A DNA stretch of 64,000 nt from Nitrospinota bacterium (GCA_016212275.1 JACRGR010000020.1:1-64000), one strand, 5' to 3'. Positions 7,497 through 17,021 are shown, counted from the first letter of the stretch. Program-made: numbers and translations. The notes: generated by a model not told the origin, from the sequence alone.

Positions 7497-8476
7497 TGAA
7501 CACGAATGTTGAAGCAAGGATAAGTGAGGATATTGCCCCTCAGATGAAGGTGTTCGGCGTTCCGGTGACGCTTCCCGCGGATACCGCCCCCACGGCGGCG
7601 GCTACGCTTGCCTACGGGGATCACGCATGCCACGTCTATTCGTCCAATGCCGACCGGATCAGGTTTTTACATTCCTTTTTCGGCGCGTGTGTGGCGCGGG
7701 GGGACAAATGCGTGTATTACATGCACGGGGGCAGGCTGGAAAACACCTTACTCCTCCTTGAACAAATGGGGTTCCCGGCCCGGCGGCTCCTTATGTCCGG
7801 CGCGTTCGTTATCGCGGGGGGCAAAGACCTGTTCTATTCCAACGGAATATTTTCGCCCGATGCGGTACTGGCCAGCTACCGTAAGCTGGCGATGGACGCA
7901 CAGTCGCGGGGCTATGCCGGGGTGGGCGTGGTGGCGGACATGGAGTGGGTGCTGGGGATTCCCGAAGGGAGCGACCGGATGATGGAGTACGAGGCCCGCA
8001 TGAACCACCAAAGCGGCGATATGCGGGCGGTGACCGTGTGCCAATACCACCAAGGCCTTTTCCAGCCGGAAATTATCTTTAACGCCATGCAAACGCACCC
8101 GGTGGTGATAAAAAACGGCTTTCCCCGCGAAAACCCGTACTACCTTGAACCGGATGTTTTTCTGGCGTCCGCCAGTGCGCGCATTTCACCCGAACTTCTG
8201 GCCGGGGCCGAGCAGGCCAAGGGGTGGCACGACAAAAAGACCATCGGCAAGGCGCGGCACGAGTTCATGGAAAGCGTCAGGAAATTCGGCCTTACTCCTC
8301 AGGAGCACAAGGTGGTGGAGCGGATACTCCTTTTCCGGAGCAATCAGGAAATGGCCGAGGAACTGTACATTAGCGCGAACACGGTGAAACAGCACATCAA
8401 GAACATCTACCGCAAAATGGGGATCAGCAAGCGGTTGGAGCTGGTGGGGCAATTCATGAAACTCCTTGAGGCGTAA
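7493..8476 (+). CDS. MEDS-domain LuxR-type transcription regulator
   Basis: The N-terminal about 230 residues resemble the MEDS domain (methanogen/methylotroph DcmR sensory domain): DHACHVYSSNADRIRFLHSFF, the CVYYMHGGR segment, and QYHQGLFQPEII. The last 65 residues form a LuxR/FixJ-type helix-turn-helix (LTPQEHKVVERILLFRSNQEMAEEL, SANTVKQHIKNIYRKMGI). There is no receiver domain, so it is probably ligand-controlled, possibly by a hydrocarbon derivative, as inferred for the DcmR family. It overlaps the preceding small gene by ATGA and is followed 2 bases later by another small gene. Confidence 0.85.
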   Translation: MMNTNVEARISEDIAPQMKVFGVPVTLPADTAPTAAATLAYGDHACHVYSSNADRIRFLHSFFGACVARGDKCVYYMHGGRLENTLLLLEQMGFPARRLLMSGAFVIAGGKDLFYSNGIFSPDAVLASYRKLAMDAQSRGYAGVGVVADMEWVLGIPEGSDRMMEYEARMNHQSGDMRAVTVCQYHQGLFQPEIIFNAMQTHPVVIKNGFPRENPYYLEPDVFLASASARISPELLAGAEQAKGWHDKKTIGKARHEFMESVRKFGLTPQEHKVVERILLFRSNQEMAEELYISANTVKQHIKNIYRKMGISKRLELVGQFMKLLEA

Positions 8477-8478
8477 CG

Positions 8479-8751
8479 ATGATGGTCGCGGAACCGGTGA
8501 GTAATACGCGGAGTATTGGCGATCCGCTATTGGAGCACTTGAAGGGGCAAAACCTCGTCTGCCCTTTTTCCGTGAGCGCGCACCGGTACAGCATCCACCA
8601 CGAACTGCCGATCAACACCTTCTGCTGGTTCATGGCGGAAAAAAACGCCCCGCGCATCAAGGAAGACCCGGCGCTCCAACTGCTGGCCGGATGCGCGATG
8701 GCCGGGGTGTACCGCAAATGCGCCGTCTATCATTCGGTGCGCGAGGTGTAG
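8479..8751 (+). CDS. small cysteine-containing protein of unknown function
   Basis: This 90-residue reading frame starts at ATG ATG directly after the regulator stop. It contains four cysteines (NLVCPF, NTFCWF, AGCAM, KCAVYH) and several histidines (SAHRYSIHHELP), compatible with metal binding, but no known motif. Its spacing suggests it belongs to the 7251-8751 operon. It could still be a spurious frame; the close coupling and amino-acid balance favour a real gene. Confidence 0.5.
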   Translation: MMVAEPVSNTRSIGDPLLEHLKGQNLVCPFSVSAHRYSIHHELPINTFCWFMAEKNAPRIKEDPALQLLAGCAMAGVYRKCAVYHSVREV

Positions 8752-8797
8752 ATACCTTTCCCTTTTTCCATTCCAGCCGATTCGCTTGAAACAATGA

Positions 8798-8803
8798 TAT
8801 ATT
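8798..8803 (+). promoter_or_regulatory. -10 box of yhcH-like gene (leaderless candidate)
   Basis: TATATT, preceded by TGA, ends 7 bases before the ATG at 8811. Transcription starting about 7 bases after the box would begin at the start codon, and no Shine-Dalgarno site is present. The -35 is not convincing. Confidence 0.4.
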
Positions 8804-8810
8804 CCCCGGC

Positions 8811-9269
8811 ATGATTTTGGATTCTCTCGAAAACGGTTCCCGGTATTTCCCCGCACGTTCCGCGATGCGGGCGGGACTGGACTTCATAAATAAAGCGCGT
8901 GCGGAAAATCCGCCGGACGGCAGGTACGATCTGGACGGCGAAAATCTGTATGCCATCATCCAAAGCTATGCCACCGCCCCGGTCGCGGAAAAACTGCCGG
9001 AGAGTCACCGCAAGTATGCGGACATACAGTCGCTCCTATCCGGCGAAGAGGCGATTGGGTGGCACCCGGTTGAAAAACTGGAAGTGGATACGCCCTATTC
9101 GGAAGAAAAGGACATCATGTTCTATCGAAACGCGCATGGCGAGACACTGCTCCTCCTTGTTCCGGGCCTGTTCGCCGTGTTCTATCCGCACGACGCGCAC
9201 AAACCGGGTTGCTCCATTGATGCCCCGCGCGATGTGCGGAAGATCGTCGTGAAGGTGGCCTGTCCCTGA
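8811..9269 (+). CDS. YhcH/YjgK/YiaL family protein
   Basis: The 152-residue protein matches the DUF386 family (YhcH, YiaL, EbgC), cupin-like proteins linked to sugar or sialic-acid metabolism. Features seen are GLDFINKAR, the DGENLYAIIQSY motif, ESHRKYADIQSLLSGEE (family histidine and glutamate), the FAVFYPHDAHKPGC motif with metal-binding histidines, and RKIVVKV at the end. No sugar operon surrounds it, so its substrate is unknown. The start codon lies 7 bases after a TATATT box without a Shine-Dalgarno site. Confidence 0.88.
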   Translation: MILDSLENGSRYFPARSAMRAGLDFINKARAENPPDGRYDLDGENLYAIIQSYATAPVAEKLPESHRKYADIQSLLSGEEAIGWHPVEKLEVDTPYSEEKDIMFYRNAHGETLLLLVPGLFAVFYPHDAHKPGCSIDAPRDVRKIVVKVACP

Positions 9270-9280
9270 CGAATCGTCAG
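9266..9280. promoter_or_regulatory. palindrome holding two convergent stop codons
   Basis: CTGACG (9266-9271) and CGTCAG (9275-9280) flank AAT. The TGA of the rightward yhcH-like gene and the TGA of the leftward acylphosphatase gene both lie in the stem. Without T-runs it is at best a weak bidirectional terminator. Confidence 0.3.
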
Positions 9281-9558
9281 TAGGTTATTTCAAAATAATC
9301 GAATTCGCCGGTGGGTTTTTCCCACTCCACATGCACCGATAGCACCCGCGCCGACGGCGGCCCCTCTTGGCACCATTCAACAAGTTTTTCGATGACCGGT
9401 TTTTTTCCTTCCGCCATGATCTCCACGCCGCCATCGTCCATGTTCCGCACCCACCCGGTAAGGCCCAGGCGCGTGGCGGTCTCCTGCGTGTGTGCGCGGA
9501 AAAAGACCCCTTGCACGCGGCCTTTAACGATCAAATGCGCCCGGCTTTTTTCTTCCAT
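9277..9558 (-). CDS. acylphosphatase
   Basis: Acylphosphatase hydrolyses carboxyl-phosphate bonds in small acyl phosphates. The 93-residue protein has the signature KGRVQGVFFRAHTQETA (arginine that binds phosphate) and LTGWVRNMDDGGVEIMAEG (catalytic asparagine). The end FDYFEITY is also typical. ATG at 9558 is used; GTG two codons upstream is possible. It overlaps the 3' end of pyrF by 28 bases and is probably co-transcribed with it. Confidence 0.93.
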   Translation of the reverse strand: MEEKSRAHLIVKGRVQGVFFRAHTQETATRLGLTGWVRNMDDGGVEIMAEGKKPVIEKLVEWCQEGPPSARVLSVHVEWEKPTGEFDYFEITY

Positions 9559-10268
9559 GCGCACGCTTCTTTTATTTCATCTATTATGCGCCGCGCCGTT
9601 TCCCGCGGGTCGGGCGCGTCCAGCACCGGCCTGCCCACTACGATGTAGTCGGCACCGTTCCTAATCGCGTCGTAAGGAGTGGTTATCCGCTTCTGGTCGT
9701 TCGCATCGGCCCACGCGGGCCGCACGCCGGGGGTGACGATGAGGAAATCGTTGCCGAATTTTTTGCGGAGCAGTGCCGCCTCGCGCGGCGAGGCCACCAC
9801 TCCGTCCAATCCCGCTTTCAGCGCCATCCCGCACAGCTTTGTCACCGTCGCGTCGACCCCGCCCAGCCCGATGCGCTTGAGTTCCTGTTCGGAGAACGAG
9901 GTGAGCACCGTGACCGCCAGCAGTTTCGGCGGGGTTTTGAGTTTTTTCATTTCCTGCGCGCACCGCGCCAGCGCGGCTGGTCCCGCCAATGCGTGGACGT
10001 TCACCAAGAAAGGTTTGAGCGTTGCCGCCGAGCGGAGCGCGCCTGCCATGGTGTTCGGGATGTCGAAAAACTTGAGATCAAGGAACACCCGCGCTCCGGC
10101 GGTATTGATCGCCGTGACCGTTTGCGGCCCTTCGGCGGTGAATAATTCCATTCCCACCTTGAACCGCTTCACCACTGGCGAGAGTTTTTTTATCCACTTT
10201 TGCGCGTCTTTGGCCGTGGGCACGTCCAGCGCCACGATGAGCCGTTCTTCCGGGGTTGGCTTTTTCAT
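9531..10268 (-). CDS. pyrF: orotidine 5'-phosphate decarboxylase
   Basis: PyrF converts OMP to UMP, the last step of pyrimidine synthesis. The 245-residue protein carries the catalytic signature FLDLKFFDIPNT (Asp-Lys-Asp network), LIVALDVP at the first strand, and the phosphate-binding TPGVRPAWAD and GADYIVVGRPV. It sits 2 bases downstream of tatC and overlaps the acylphosphatase gene. Confidence 0.95.
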   Translation of the reverse strand: MKKPTPEERLIVALDVPTAKDAQKWIKKLSPVVKRFKVGMELFTAEGPQTVTAINTAGARVFLDLKFFDIPNTMAGALRSAATLKPFLVNVHALAGPAALARCAQEMKKLKTPPKLLAVTVLTSFSEQELKRIGLGGVDATVTKLCGMALKAGLDGVVASPREAALLRKKFGNDFLIVTPGVRPAWADANDQKRITTPYDAIRNGADYIVVGRPVLDAPDPRETARRIIDEIKEACAWKKKAGRI

Positions 10269-10270
10269 TT

Positions 10271-10990
10271 TTATTGTTTCCTTCCGAACAAGTGAAGGTA
10301 CACAAGGCTGATTTCATACAATACGATAAGCGGGACGGAAGTGAGCGTTTGGTTCACCACGTCCGGCGTGGGGGTGACGATGGCCCCGATGACGAAAGCC
10401 GCCACCACCCAATAACGGCGGAAAGAGCGGAGCGCTTCCAGCGAGACGAGTCCGATGGCGTTTATGAAGATGACGACCAGCGGTAGTTCGAAAATAATGC
10501 CGAACACCAGCAGGAAGGAAAGGCAGAAGTTCAGGTATGCTTTCACCGAGATCATCGGCGTCATTATGTCCCCGCCGTACGACATAAGGAATTTCACCGC
10601 GAATGGGAGCACGATGAACCAGCAGAACGCCGCTCCGGTGAAGAACAGCCCGCTTGCCGCCAGCACCATCGGCGCGGCGAACCGCCGCTCGTTCGTTTTC
10701 AGCCCCGGCGCGATGAACGCCCACGCCTGCCACGCGATCACCGGCACGGTAATCGCCACCGCCGCGTAAAAGGCGATGCTCATGTACGCCATGAACGCCT
10801 CCATCGGCGTGAGGAATACCATCTTCGCGCCGAGCAGGTCCGCGAACGGTTTTAGCAGTTTATCCGAAACGGCGTAGCACCCGATGAACGCGGCGGCCAG
10901 CGCCGCCACGCAGATCAAAAGCCGCTTGCGCAGTTCGTCCAGGTGCCGCACGAACGGCACCTTTTCCCCCTCGCCCAGCCGGTCAATCAC
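10271..10990 (-). CDS. tatC: Sec-independent protein translocase subunit TatC
   Basis: TatC is the polytopic membrane receptor for twin-arginine signal peptides. The 239 residues contain FVRHLDELRKRLL near the N-terminus, six hydrophobic segments, and the conserved FELPLVVIF and AFVIGAIVTPTPDVVNQ motifs. GTG at 10990, preceded by GGGGA at 6 bases, was chosen over a TTG two codons upstream. No tatA or tatB is next to it. Confidence 0.94.
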   Translation of the reverse strand: MIDRLGEGEKVPFVRHLDELRKRLLICVAALAAAFIGCYAVSDKLLKPFADLLGAKMVFLTPMEAFMAYMSIAFYAAVAITVPVIAWQAWAFIAPGLKTNERRFAAPMVLAASGLFFTGAAFCWFIVLPFAVKFLMSYGGDIMTPMISVKAYLNFCLSFLLVFGIIFELPLVVIFINAIGLVSLEALRSFRRYWVVAAFVIGAIVTPTPDVVNQTLTSVPLIVLYEISLVYLHLFGRKQ

Positions 10991-11064
10991 CGGCAATCCC
11001 CGTACACATGCCGCCTATCTTACCGCACCCCTTTCAAAAGGGGGAAACAGCGTCGCAGGTGCGG

Positions 11065-11070
11065 TAAACT
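11065..11070 (+). promoter_or_regulatory. -10 box of tonB-like gene (leaderless candidate)
   Basis: GGTAAACT places TAAACT only 6 bases before the ATG at 11077, so the predicted start of transcription falls on the start codon. No Shine-Dalgarno site is present. Confidence 0.45.
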
Positions 11071-11076
11071 AGCCGA

Positions 11077-12018
11077 ATGGCGTCCCGATGGGGTTTTGGG
11101 CATTTTTTCGCGGCATCCGCCGCGGTGCATCTTCTGCTCGCTTTCCTGTCGGCGTTCGTGGTCGCACTGCCGCCCATCACCGTGCCGCAGGTGGTGAAGG
11201 TGACGATTCTGGCGGACGCCGTGCCGATGGCCAACGAGGATTTCCAATACGGCAAGATCATGGAACTGCCGGAACCGAAAAAAGCGATGGCGCTGGAAAA
11301 GCCCGCAAAGGCGGAGGTGCTTTCTTCCATTGACGCGCGCTCGCGCGGGCGAAAAAAGGGGGCAAGCGCCGCGTTGCCAAAACATTCCGCCACGCAGGAT
11401 TTCAAGACGGCGGAACACCGCGATGAACGCCGCAAACACCGGCAGACCACCGAATTAAAAACGCCGGTGCCGGAAGTGCGCGCCACCGACAAGCTCAACC
11501 CGTTTTCGGACCTGGAACTGGCGAACGCCAGCCACGAAAAGGGGGGAGCGGAAACGCCGCTTCAGGCCGACAAGCTCTCGAAGACCGAGCGCGAAGACCA
11601 AGCCTCGCAAAAAACGTTGAGCGGGGAGGAGATTGACCGGTTCGCATCGGCGAACCCGGCGCGGGAATTGGAAACGCAAAGCGAGATCGTGATCCCCTTC
11701 AACACGCGGCGGTTCGAATATCTGGCTTATTTCGCGGGCCTGCGCTCCGCGGTGGAAAGCGAGTGGTACTACCCGGATGTGGCGATGGAAAAAGGGATGG
11801 GGGGCAAGGCGGTTGTCCGCTTCACGCTGGATAAAAGCGGCAAGCTGGAAGAAGCGAAGGTGATCGCCTCCGCCGGTTTCGCGCCGCTGGACGCCGCCGC
11901 CCTGGACGCGGTGAAAAGATCCGCGCCGTTCAAACCGTTCCCGGATAACCTGCAAAAGCAGAAAATACATATCGTCGCCACGTTCAGCTACCGCCCGCAG
12001 TACGGCAAGGTGCCCTGA
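11077..12018 (+). CDS. TonB-family energy transducer-like protein
   Basis: The 313-residue protein has one N-terminal membrane anchor (FFAASAAVHLLLAFLSAFVV), a long charged periplasmic linker (about 60-220) and a C-terminal TonB fold: LRSAVESEWYYPD, GKAVVRFTLDKSGKLEEAKVI, LDAAALDAVKRSAPFKPFP. TonB proteins couple the ExbB/ExbD proton channel to outer-membrane receptors; some relatives act in other envelope roles. No exbBD or receptor is nearby, so the partner is unknown. The linker is rich in lysine and glutamate rather than proline. Confidence 0.85.
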   Translation: MASRWGFGHFFAASAAVHLLLAFLSAFVVALPPITVPQVVKVTILADAVPMANEDFQYGKIMELPEPKKAMALEKPAKAEVLSSIDARSRGRKKGASAALPKHSATQDFKTAEHRDERRKHRQTTELKTPVPEVRATDKLNPFSDLELANASHEKGGAETPLQADKLSKTEREDQASQKTLSGEEIDRFASANPARELETQSEIVIPFNTRRFEYLAYFAGLRSAVESEWYYPDVAMEKGMGGKAVVRFTLDKSGKLEEAKVIASAGFAPLDAAALDAVKRSAPFKPFPDNLQKQKIHIVATFSYRPQYGKVP

Positions 12019-12026
12019 ACCTCGCT

Positions 12027-13187
12027 ATGAAGATAACCGGCGCGAAAGTGTACGGCGCGGGCGGGCCGGCCGCTGTCCGCGACATCCACATTTCAGAAGG
12101 GAAAATAGCCGAACATTCGGAGGGCGAAACGCTTTCCGCCGCCGGTTGCATCGCGGTGGCGGGCGGGATGGACATCCATGCTCACCCGCTGGCATTGACC
12201 CGGCTTGCGGCGCTCACTGGCATGATGGGGGAGTGGGGAGATTTGAATGCCATCGTTCAAAAATATTTCTTTGCCGGGTTCACGTTCTTCGTGGAAGCGG
12301 GGCTGGACGTGCCGCCGTCACCTTCTGCGGATATCGAATTCGCTTGGCTGGGACTTGGCGAAAGGGCAGGGGGGATTGCCCGGAAGTTCGTCGGTGGAAA
12401 AGGGGTGGAGGAGTTTTTCTCCGCGCCGGAAACCGAGATTGCCCCGCACATCCACCTGCCGCATCTGGCAAAAGGGGGTTCGCTTTCGGTGCTGGAGCGA
12501 TTCTTGAAACGGCTGGACGGCAGGCGGTGCCATCTCTCTCACGTCTCGCACTATGCGTTTGAAGAAAAAAACGGGAAGCTGATCCCCACCGCTGGCAAGG
12601 CCGCGCGGCTATTGGCCGAAAGTCCGAACGTGACGTTCGATTGCGGCCCGGTGGTGTTCGGCCCGGCGCTCACGTTCACCGCGGACGAGGAATTGGCGCG
12701 CCGAGTATCCCAAAGCGGGGGCCAAATGGCGCGGCATGACAAAAGCCCGTATGTCGCGGTGCCGTACACCTTTCGTAAGGAGCGGTACATTGATGCGTTG
12801 CTCTGGCTCAACGGCATGGAACTTCTTCTTTTCACCGAGGATATTTCGCGCGCCGCGCTTTCCATTGATTACCCCTCCGGCGGGAGAATCGAGGGATACC
12901 CGTTCATCATTGAATTTCTGATGAACCGGGACGCGCGTAACGGGTTTCTGAAAATGCTCAATGCGGACGCTGTTGCCGCGTCGTCGCTGGGCGATATATC
13001 GCGTGAGTTTTCGGTGCAAGAGGTGTTGGCCCTCACGCGGGAAAACCCGGCGCGCATCATGGGGCTGAACGGGCGCGGGCATCTGCGCCCCGGCGCGGTG
13101 GCGGACGTTGTACTATATGGGGAAGGGAAACTGTTCTCCCGTCCAAAACATGTTTTTCGCAACGGCATATTATTGGATGTGAAATGA
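12027..13187 (+). CDS. fhcA: formylmethanofuran dehydrogenase subunit A-like amidohydrolase
   Basis: This 386-residue protein belongs to the amidohydrolase superfamily and shows the FwdA/FhcA pattern: the metal-binding GGMDIHAHP, PHIHLPHLAKGG, CHLSHVSHYAF, NVTFDCGPVVFGPALTFTAD, and IDYPSGG in place of the usual TDHPNGG. FhcA hydrolyses or transfers the formyl group between methanofuran and formate in tetrahydromethanopterin-linked C1 metabolism. It is about 150 residues shorter than the enzymes I know, and His of the DHPNG motif is Tyr here. The adjacent ftr strongly supports the assignment; fhcB and fhcC are not in the window. Confidence 0.8.
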   Translation: MKITGAKVYGAGGPAAVRDIHISEGKIAEHSEGETLSAAGCIAVAGGMDIHAHPLALTRLAALTGMMGEWGDLNAIVQKYFFAGFTFFVEAGLDVPPSPSADIEFAWLGLGERAGGIARKFVGGKGVEEFFSAPETEIAPHIHLPHLAKGGSLSVLERFLKRLDGRRCHLSHVSHYAFEEKNGKLIPTAGKAARLLAESPNVTFDCGPVVFGPALTFTADEELARRVSQSGGQMARHDKSPYVAVPYTFRKERYIDALLWLNGMELLLFTEDISRAALSIDYPSGGRIEGYPFIIEFLMNRDARNGFLKMLNADAVAASSLGDISREFSVQEVLALTRENPARIMGLNGRGHLRPGAVADVVLYGEGKLFSRPKHVFRNGILLDVK

Positions 13188-13262
13188 ACCACGGATGCAC
13201 ACAGATGGACACTGATAGTTTTTAATCAAAATCCGTGTTTATCCGTGTTCATCAGTGGTTCT
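13187..13262. repeat. imperfect inverted repeat, dispersed-repeat type
   Basis: The gap between fhcA and ftr starts with AACCACGGATGCACACAG and ends with a near-complement (ATCCGTGTTCATCAGTGGTT, to 13262), so it folds into a long imperfect hairpin. Sequences of this ACGGAT/CACAGATGG type are, from memory, scattered in intergenic regions of many bacterial genomes. It begins at the last base of the fhcA stop codon. Confidence 0.5.
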
Positions 13263-13310
13263 CATTCCTCCTTGTGTCTCGTGGTTTTTAATTAATAGGG
13301 GATTGTTAGA

Positions 13311-14213
13311 ATGGAAATAAACGGTGTATTGATCGAAGAAACGCACGCGGAGGCGTTTGCCATGCCGTTCGCACGGCTGGTGGTCACCGCCCGGAGCGGC
13401 AAATGGGCGCTCGATTCCACTACCGCCGCCGTCGGATGCGCCACCTCCATTATCGATTGCGGGTGCGAGGCGGGGTTCGAGGCGCACCGGGCGGACTTCA
13501 AAACGCCGGATGGCAGGCCCGGCCACGAACTACTTTTCTTTGCCCGCACCGCCGACGCGCTGAAGAAGGAACTAATCAAGCGCGTGGGACAAACGCTGTT
13601 GCCCACGCCGACCGTTTTCGTGTTCAACGGCCTTGCACAAGGTGAACCGTATGAGTTGGGCGCGAAGATCGGTTTTTTCGGCAACGGGTTCCAAAAGGAG
13701 GAAAAGCGGCATGGGCGCGATTGCGTGGTGGTGCCGATAACCTCCGGCGAGTTCGTGCTGGAGAAAACGGTGAACATCGGCGCGGGGGTTGGCGGCGCGA
13801 ATTTTTGGATATTCGCGTCCAGTCACAAAACGGGACTGAAGGCGGCGGAAAAAGCGGTGGAGGCTATTGCTTCCGTGCCGGGTCTCATCATGCCGTTCGC
13901 GGGGGGGGTGGTGGCGGCGGCGAGCCGTCTCGGCTCGAAGTACGATTTTCTTGCCGCATCCACGCAGGAGGATTATTGCCCCGGCATTGCCGAAAACAAA
14001 AACCCGAGCCGCAAACTGCCGAAAGGGGTTGAAGCGGTGTTCGAGATAGTGATTGACGCCGTCTCGCGCGAGGTGGCGGAAAAGGCGATGGCGGTCGGCA
14101 TCCGGGCCGCATGTGTTGGCGGCGTGGTGAGGATCGGCGCGGCCAATTTCGCCGGCAAACTGGGGGATATCCACCTCCCCCTGCGGGAAGTAATGGAAAA
14201 ACATCCCGCTTAA
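13311..14213 (+). CDS. ftr: formylmethanofuran-tetrahydromethanopterin N-formyltransferase
   Basis: Ftr (FhcD in bacteria) moves the formyl group between methanofuran and tetrahydromethanopterin. The 300 residues match the family length. The start MEINGVLIEETHAEAFAM is diagnostic, as are TAAVGCATSIIDCGCEAG, GKIGFFGNGF-like GAKIGFFGNGFQ, and the C-terminal GVRIG-type GGVVRIGAANFAGKLG. AGGGGA precedes ATG at 13311. Together with fhcA it indicates an H4MPT-linked formaldehyde/formate pathway, typical of methylotrophs but found in other bacteria. Confidence 0.95.
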   Translation: MEINGVLIEETHAEAFAMPFARLVVTARSGKWALDSTTAAVGCATSIIDCGCEAGFEAHRADFKTPDGRPGHELLFFARTADALKKELIKRVGQTLLPTPTVFVFNGLAQGEPYELGAKIGFFGNGFQKEEKRHGRDCVVVPITSGEFVLEKTVNIGAGVGGANFWIFASSHKTGLKAAEKAVEAIASVPGLIMPFAGGVVAAASRLGSKYDFLAASTQEDYCPGIAENKNPSRKLPKGVEAVFEIVIDAVSREVAEKAMAVGIRAACVGGVVRIGAANFAGKLGDIHLPLREVMEKHPA

Positions 14214-14230
14214 ATACTAGAAAGGATTTT

Positions 14231-14951
14231 ATGGAAAAGGAAAACGGAATCGCCGGTGGGATGGACGGGTGTAAGGCTGGATGGCTTTGCCTTGTAAGGG
14301 AACATAATTCTGACATTGTTACTCCTTATCTGCTGAGGGGGGGGGTGCCGAAATCCTTTCTTTGAATCCAAAACCTGACATGGTTACAGTGGATATTCCT
14401 ATCGGGATGCCAGAGCAAGGGACTCGATTCTGTGATAGTGAAGCTCGCCAACTTCTTGGCCCACGAAAGTTTAGCGTTTTCCCGACCCCAATTCGAGAGA
14501 CATTAAAAGCACAAAATTATTTCCATGCCAACCAGGTAAGTCGGGAAATTAATAAAAAAGGGATGAGTAAGCAAACATGGAATATCCTTCCCAAAATAAA
14601 AGTAGTGGATGAATTTATTCGGTTCGACATATCCCGTCAACAATGGGTGCGTGAAGTGCATCCAGAATTGTGTTTTTACGCTTGGAATAACAACTGCCCA
14701 ATGAAGTTTTATAAAAAATCACCTGAAGGTGAAAAGCCAGGGAGATGTTGGTTCTTGCGCATTACGGCGATGCCTATTCGAAAGCTAAGATGGCATTGCA
14801 GAACTATAAAGGTGCGTATGAAACCGATGATTTGCTTGATGCCTTTGCCGCACTATGGAGTGCCGAACGGATTCTGGCTGGCGTCAACAGGGTGATTCCT
14901 CAATCCCAACAAATCGATGCTCATGGAATTAAGATGGAGATGAGCTTTTAG
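14231..14951 (+). pseudogene. DUF429 family gene broken by two frameshifts
   Basis: Three consecutive frames together encode one DUF429 protein (RNase-H-like fold, predicted nuclease): MEKENGIAGGMDGCKAGW in the first, VTVDIPIGMPEQG to EVHPELCFYAWNN in the second, and YETDDLLDAFAALWSAERIL in the third. Total span equals about 240 codons, the family length, so both breaks look like single-base losses: one at the run of nine G at 14337-14345, the other near 14720-14745. It may be a recent pseudogene or sequence error. The region is AT-richer than its neighbours. Confidence 0.8.
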
Positions 14952-14961
14952 AGACAGAGGC

Positions 14962-15507
14962 TTACTCCCTTTTTCCGAATCCTATTTTCCTTTTCGGCCT
15001 GGCGGGGGGCAGTACTTCCTTCTGCTTCCGCATTTCCTCCACAATTGAAATAATGACCTCGTCCTGGTCGTTGAGCCGCTTTTCATGGCCGTTCACTATC
15101 CGTGCAAGCTCTTTGTGTTCTGCGAGCACCTCTCGCATCCGAACAAAGGCACGCACCACATATACGCTGGCCTGAATTGCCCGCTTGCTGTTAAGAACAT
15201 TGGCCGCCATTATCGCCCCATGTTCGGTGAAGGCGTAAGGGAAGGATGGGGAAAACTTCAGCCGCCTGAGGTGGTCACATTTTGTGACCACCTCTTTCTT
15301 TTCAGCAGATGTAAGCTGGAAAACAAAATCATCAGGGAACCGCTCACGGTTTCGTTTAATAGCCTGATTGAAAGCCTTTGTTGGTACTCCGAATAGCCCG
15401 GCAAGGTCTATATCCAGCATCACCCGTTGGTCCCGGATGGCAATGATTCGTTGATTCAAGTTGAGAACGGTGTCAACAGCAACCTCTTTTTCTAGCCTCT
15501 TGCGCAT
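14962..15507 (-). CDS. ORF6N domain protein
   Basis: The 181-residue protein starts with the ORF6N domain: LNQRIIAIRDQRVMLDIDLAGLFGVPTKAFNQAIKRN, RFPDDFVFQLT, and FPYAFTEHGAIMAANVL. ORF6N is a DNA-binding domain from phage antirepressors and is common on mobile DNA. The C-terminal half is helical (EHKELARIVNGHEKRLNDQDEVI) and ends in a basic tail (RPKRKIGFGKRE). It converges with the broken DUF429 gene; both are AT-rich and look recently acquired. Confidence 0.9.
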   Translation of the reverse strand: MRKRLEKEVAVDTVLNLNQRIIAIRDQRVMLDIDLAGLFGVPTKAFNQAIKRNRERFPDDFVFQLTSAEKKEVVTKCDHLRRLKFSPSFPYAFTEHGAIMAANVLNSKRAIQASVYVVRAFVRMREVLAEHKELARIVNGHEKRLNDQDEVIISIVEEMRKQKEVLPPARPKRKIGFGKRE

Positions 15508-15553
15508 CTTTTTTTTACCCGCCTTGAATCGTTCCGAAATTAAGACATCACTC

Positions 15554-15561
15554 GTAACTAG

Positions 15562-15565
<4 letters not shown>
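15554..15565. repeat. 12-bp perfect palindrome at insert border
   Basis: GTAACTAGTTAC overlaps the stop codon of the NtrC-like gene and marks the boundary between the GC-rich core and the AT-rich 14.2-15.5 kb insert. It may be an operator for the ORF6N gene or a trace of integration. Confidence 0.3.
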
Positions 15566-16944
<1,379 letters not shown>

Positions 16945-16947
16945 CGC

Positions 16948-16962
16948 GGGATATTCTATCCC
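16948..16962. promoter_or_regulatory. 15-bp dyad just upstream of the NtrC-like start
   Basis: GGGATA and TATCCC flank TTC, only 3 bases before the leftward start codon and in the gap to the divergent era gene. It could be an autoregulatory operator. Confidence 0.3.
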
Positions 16963-17021
16963 GGAACGCGGGGGGGAAACACCATTTTTCGCCGTCCTAT
17001 CCACGGAGAATCCCGATGCGG

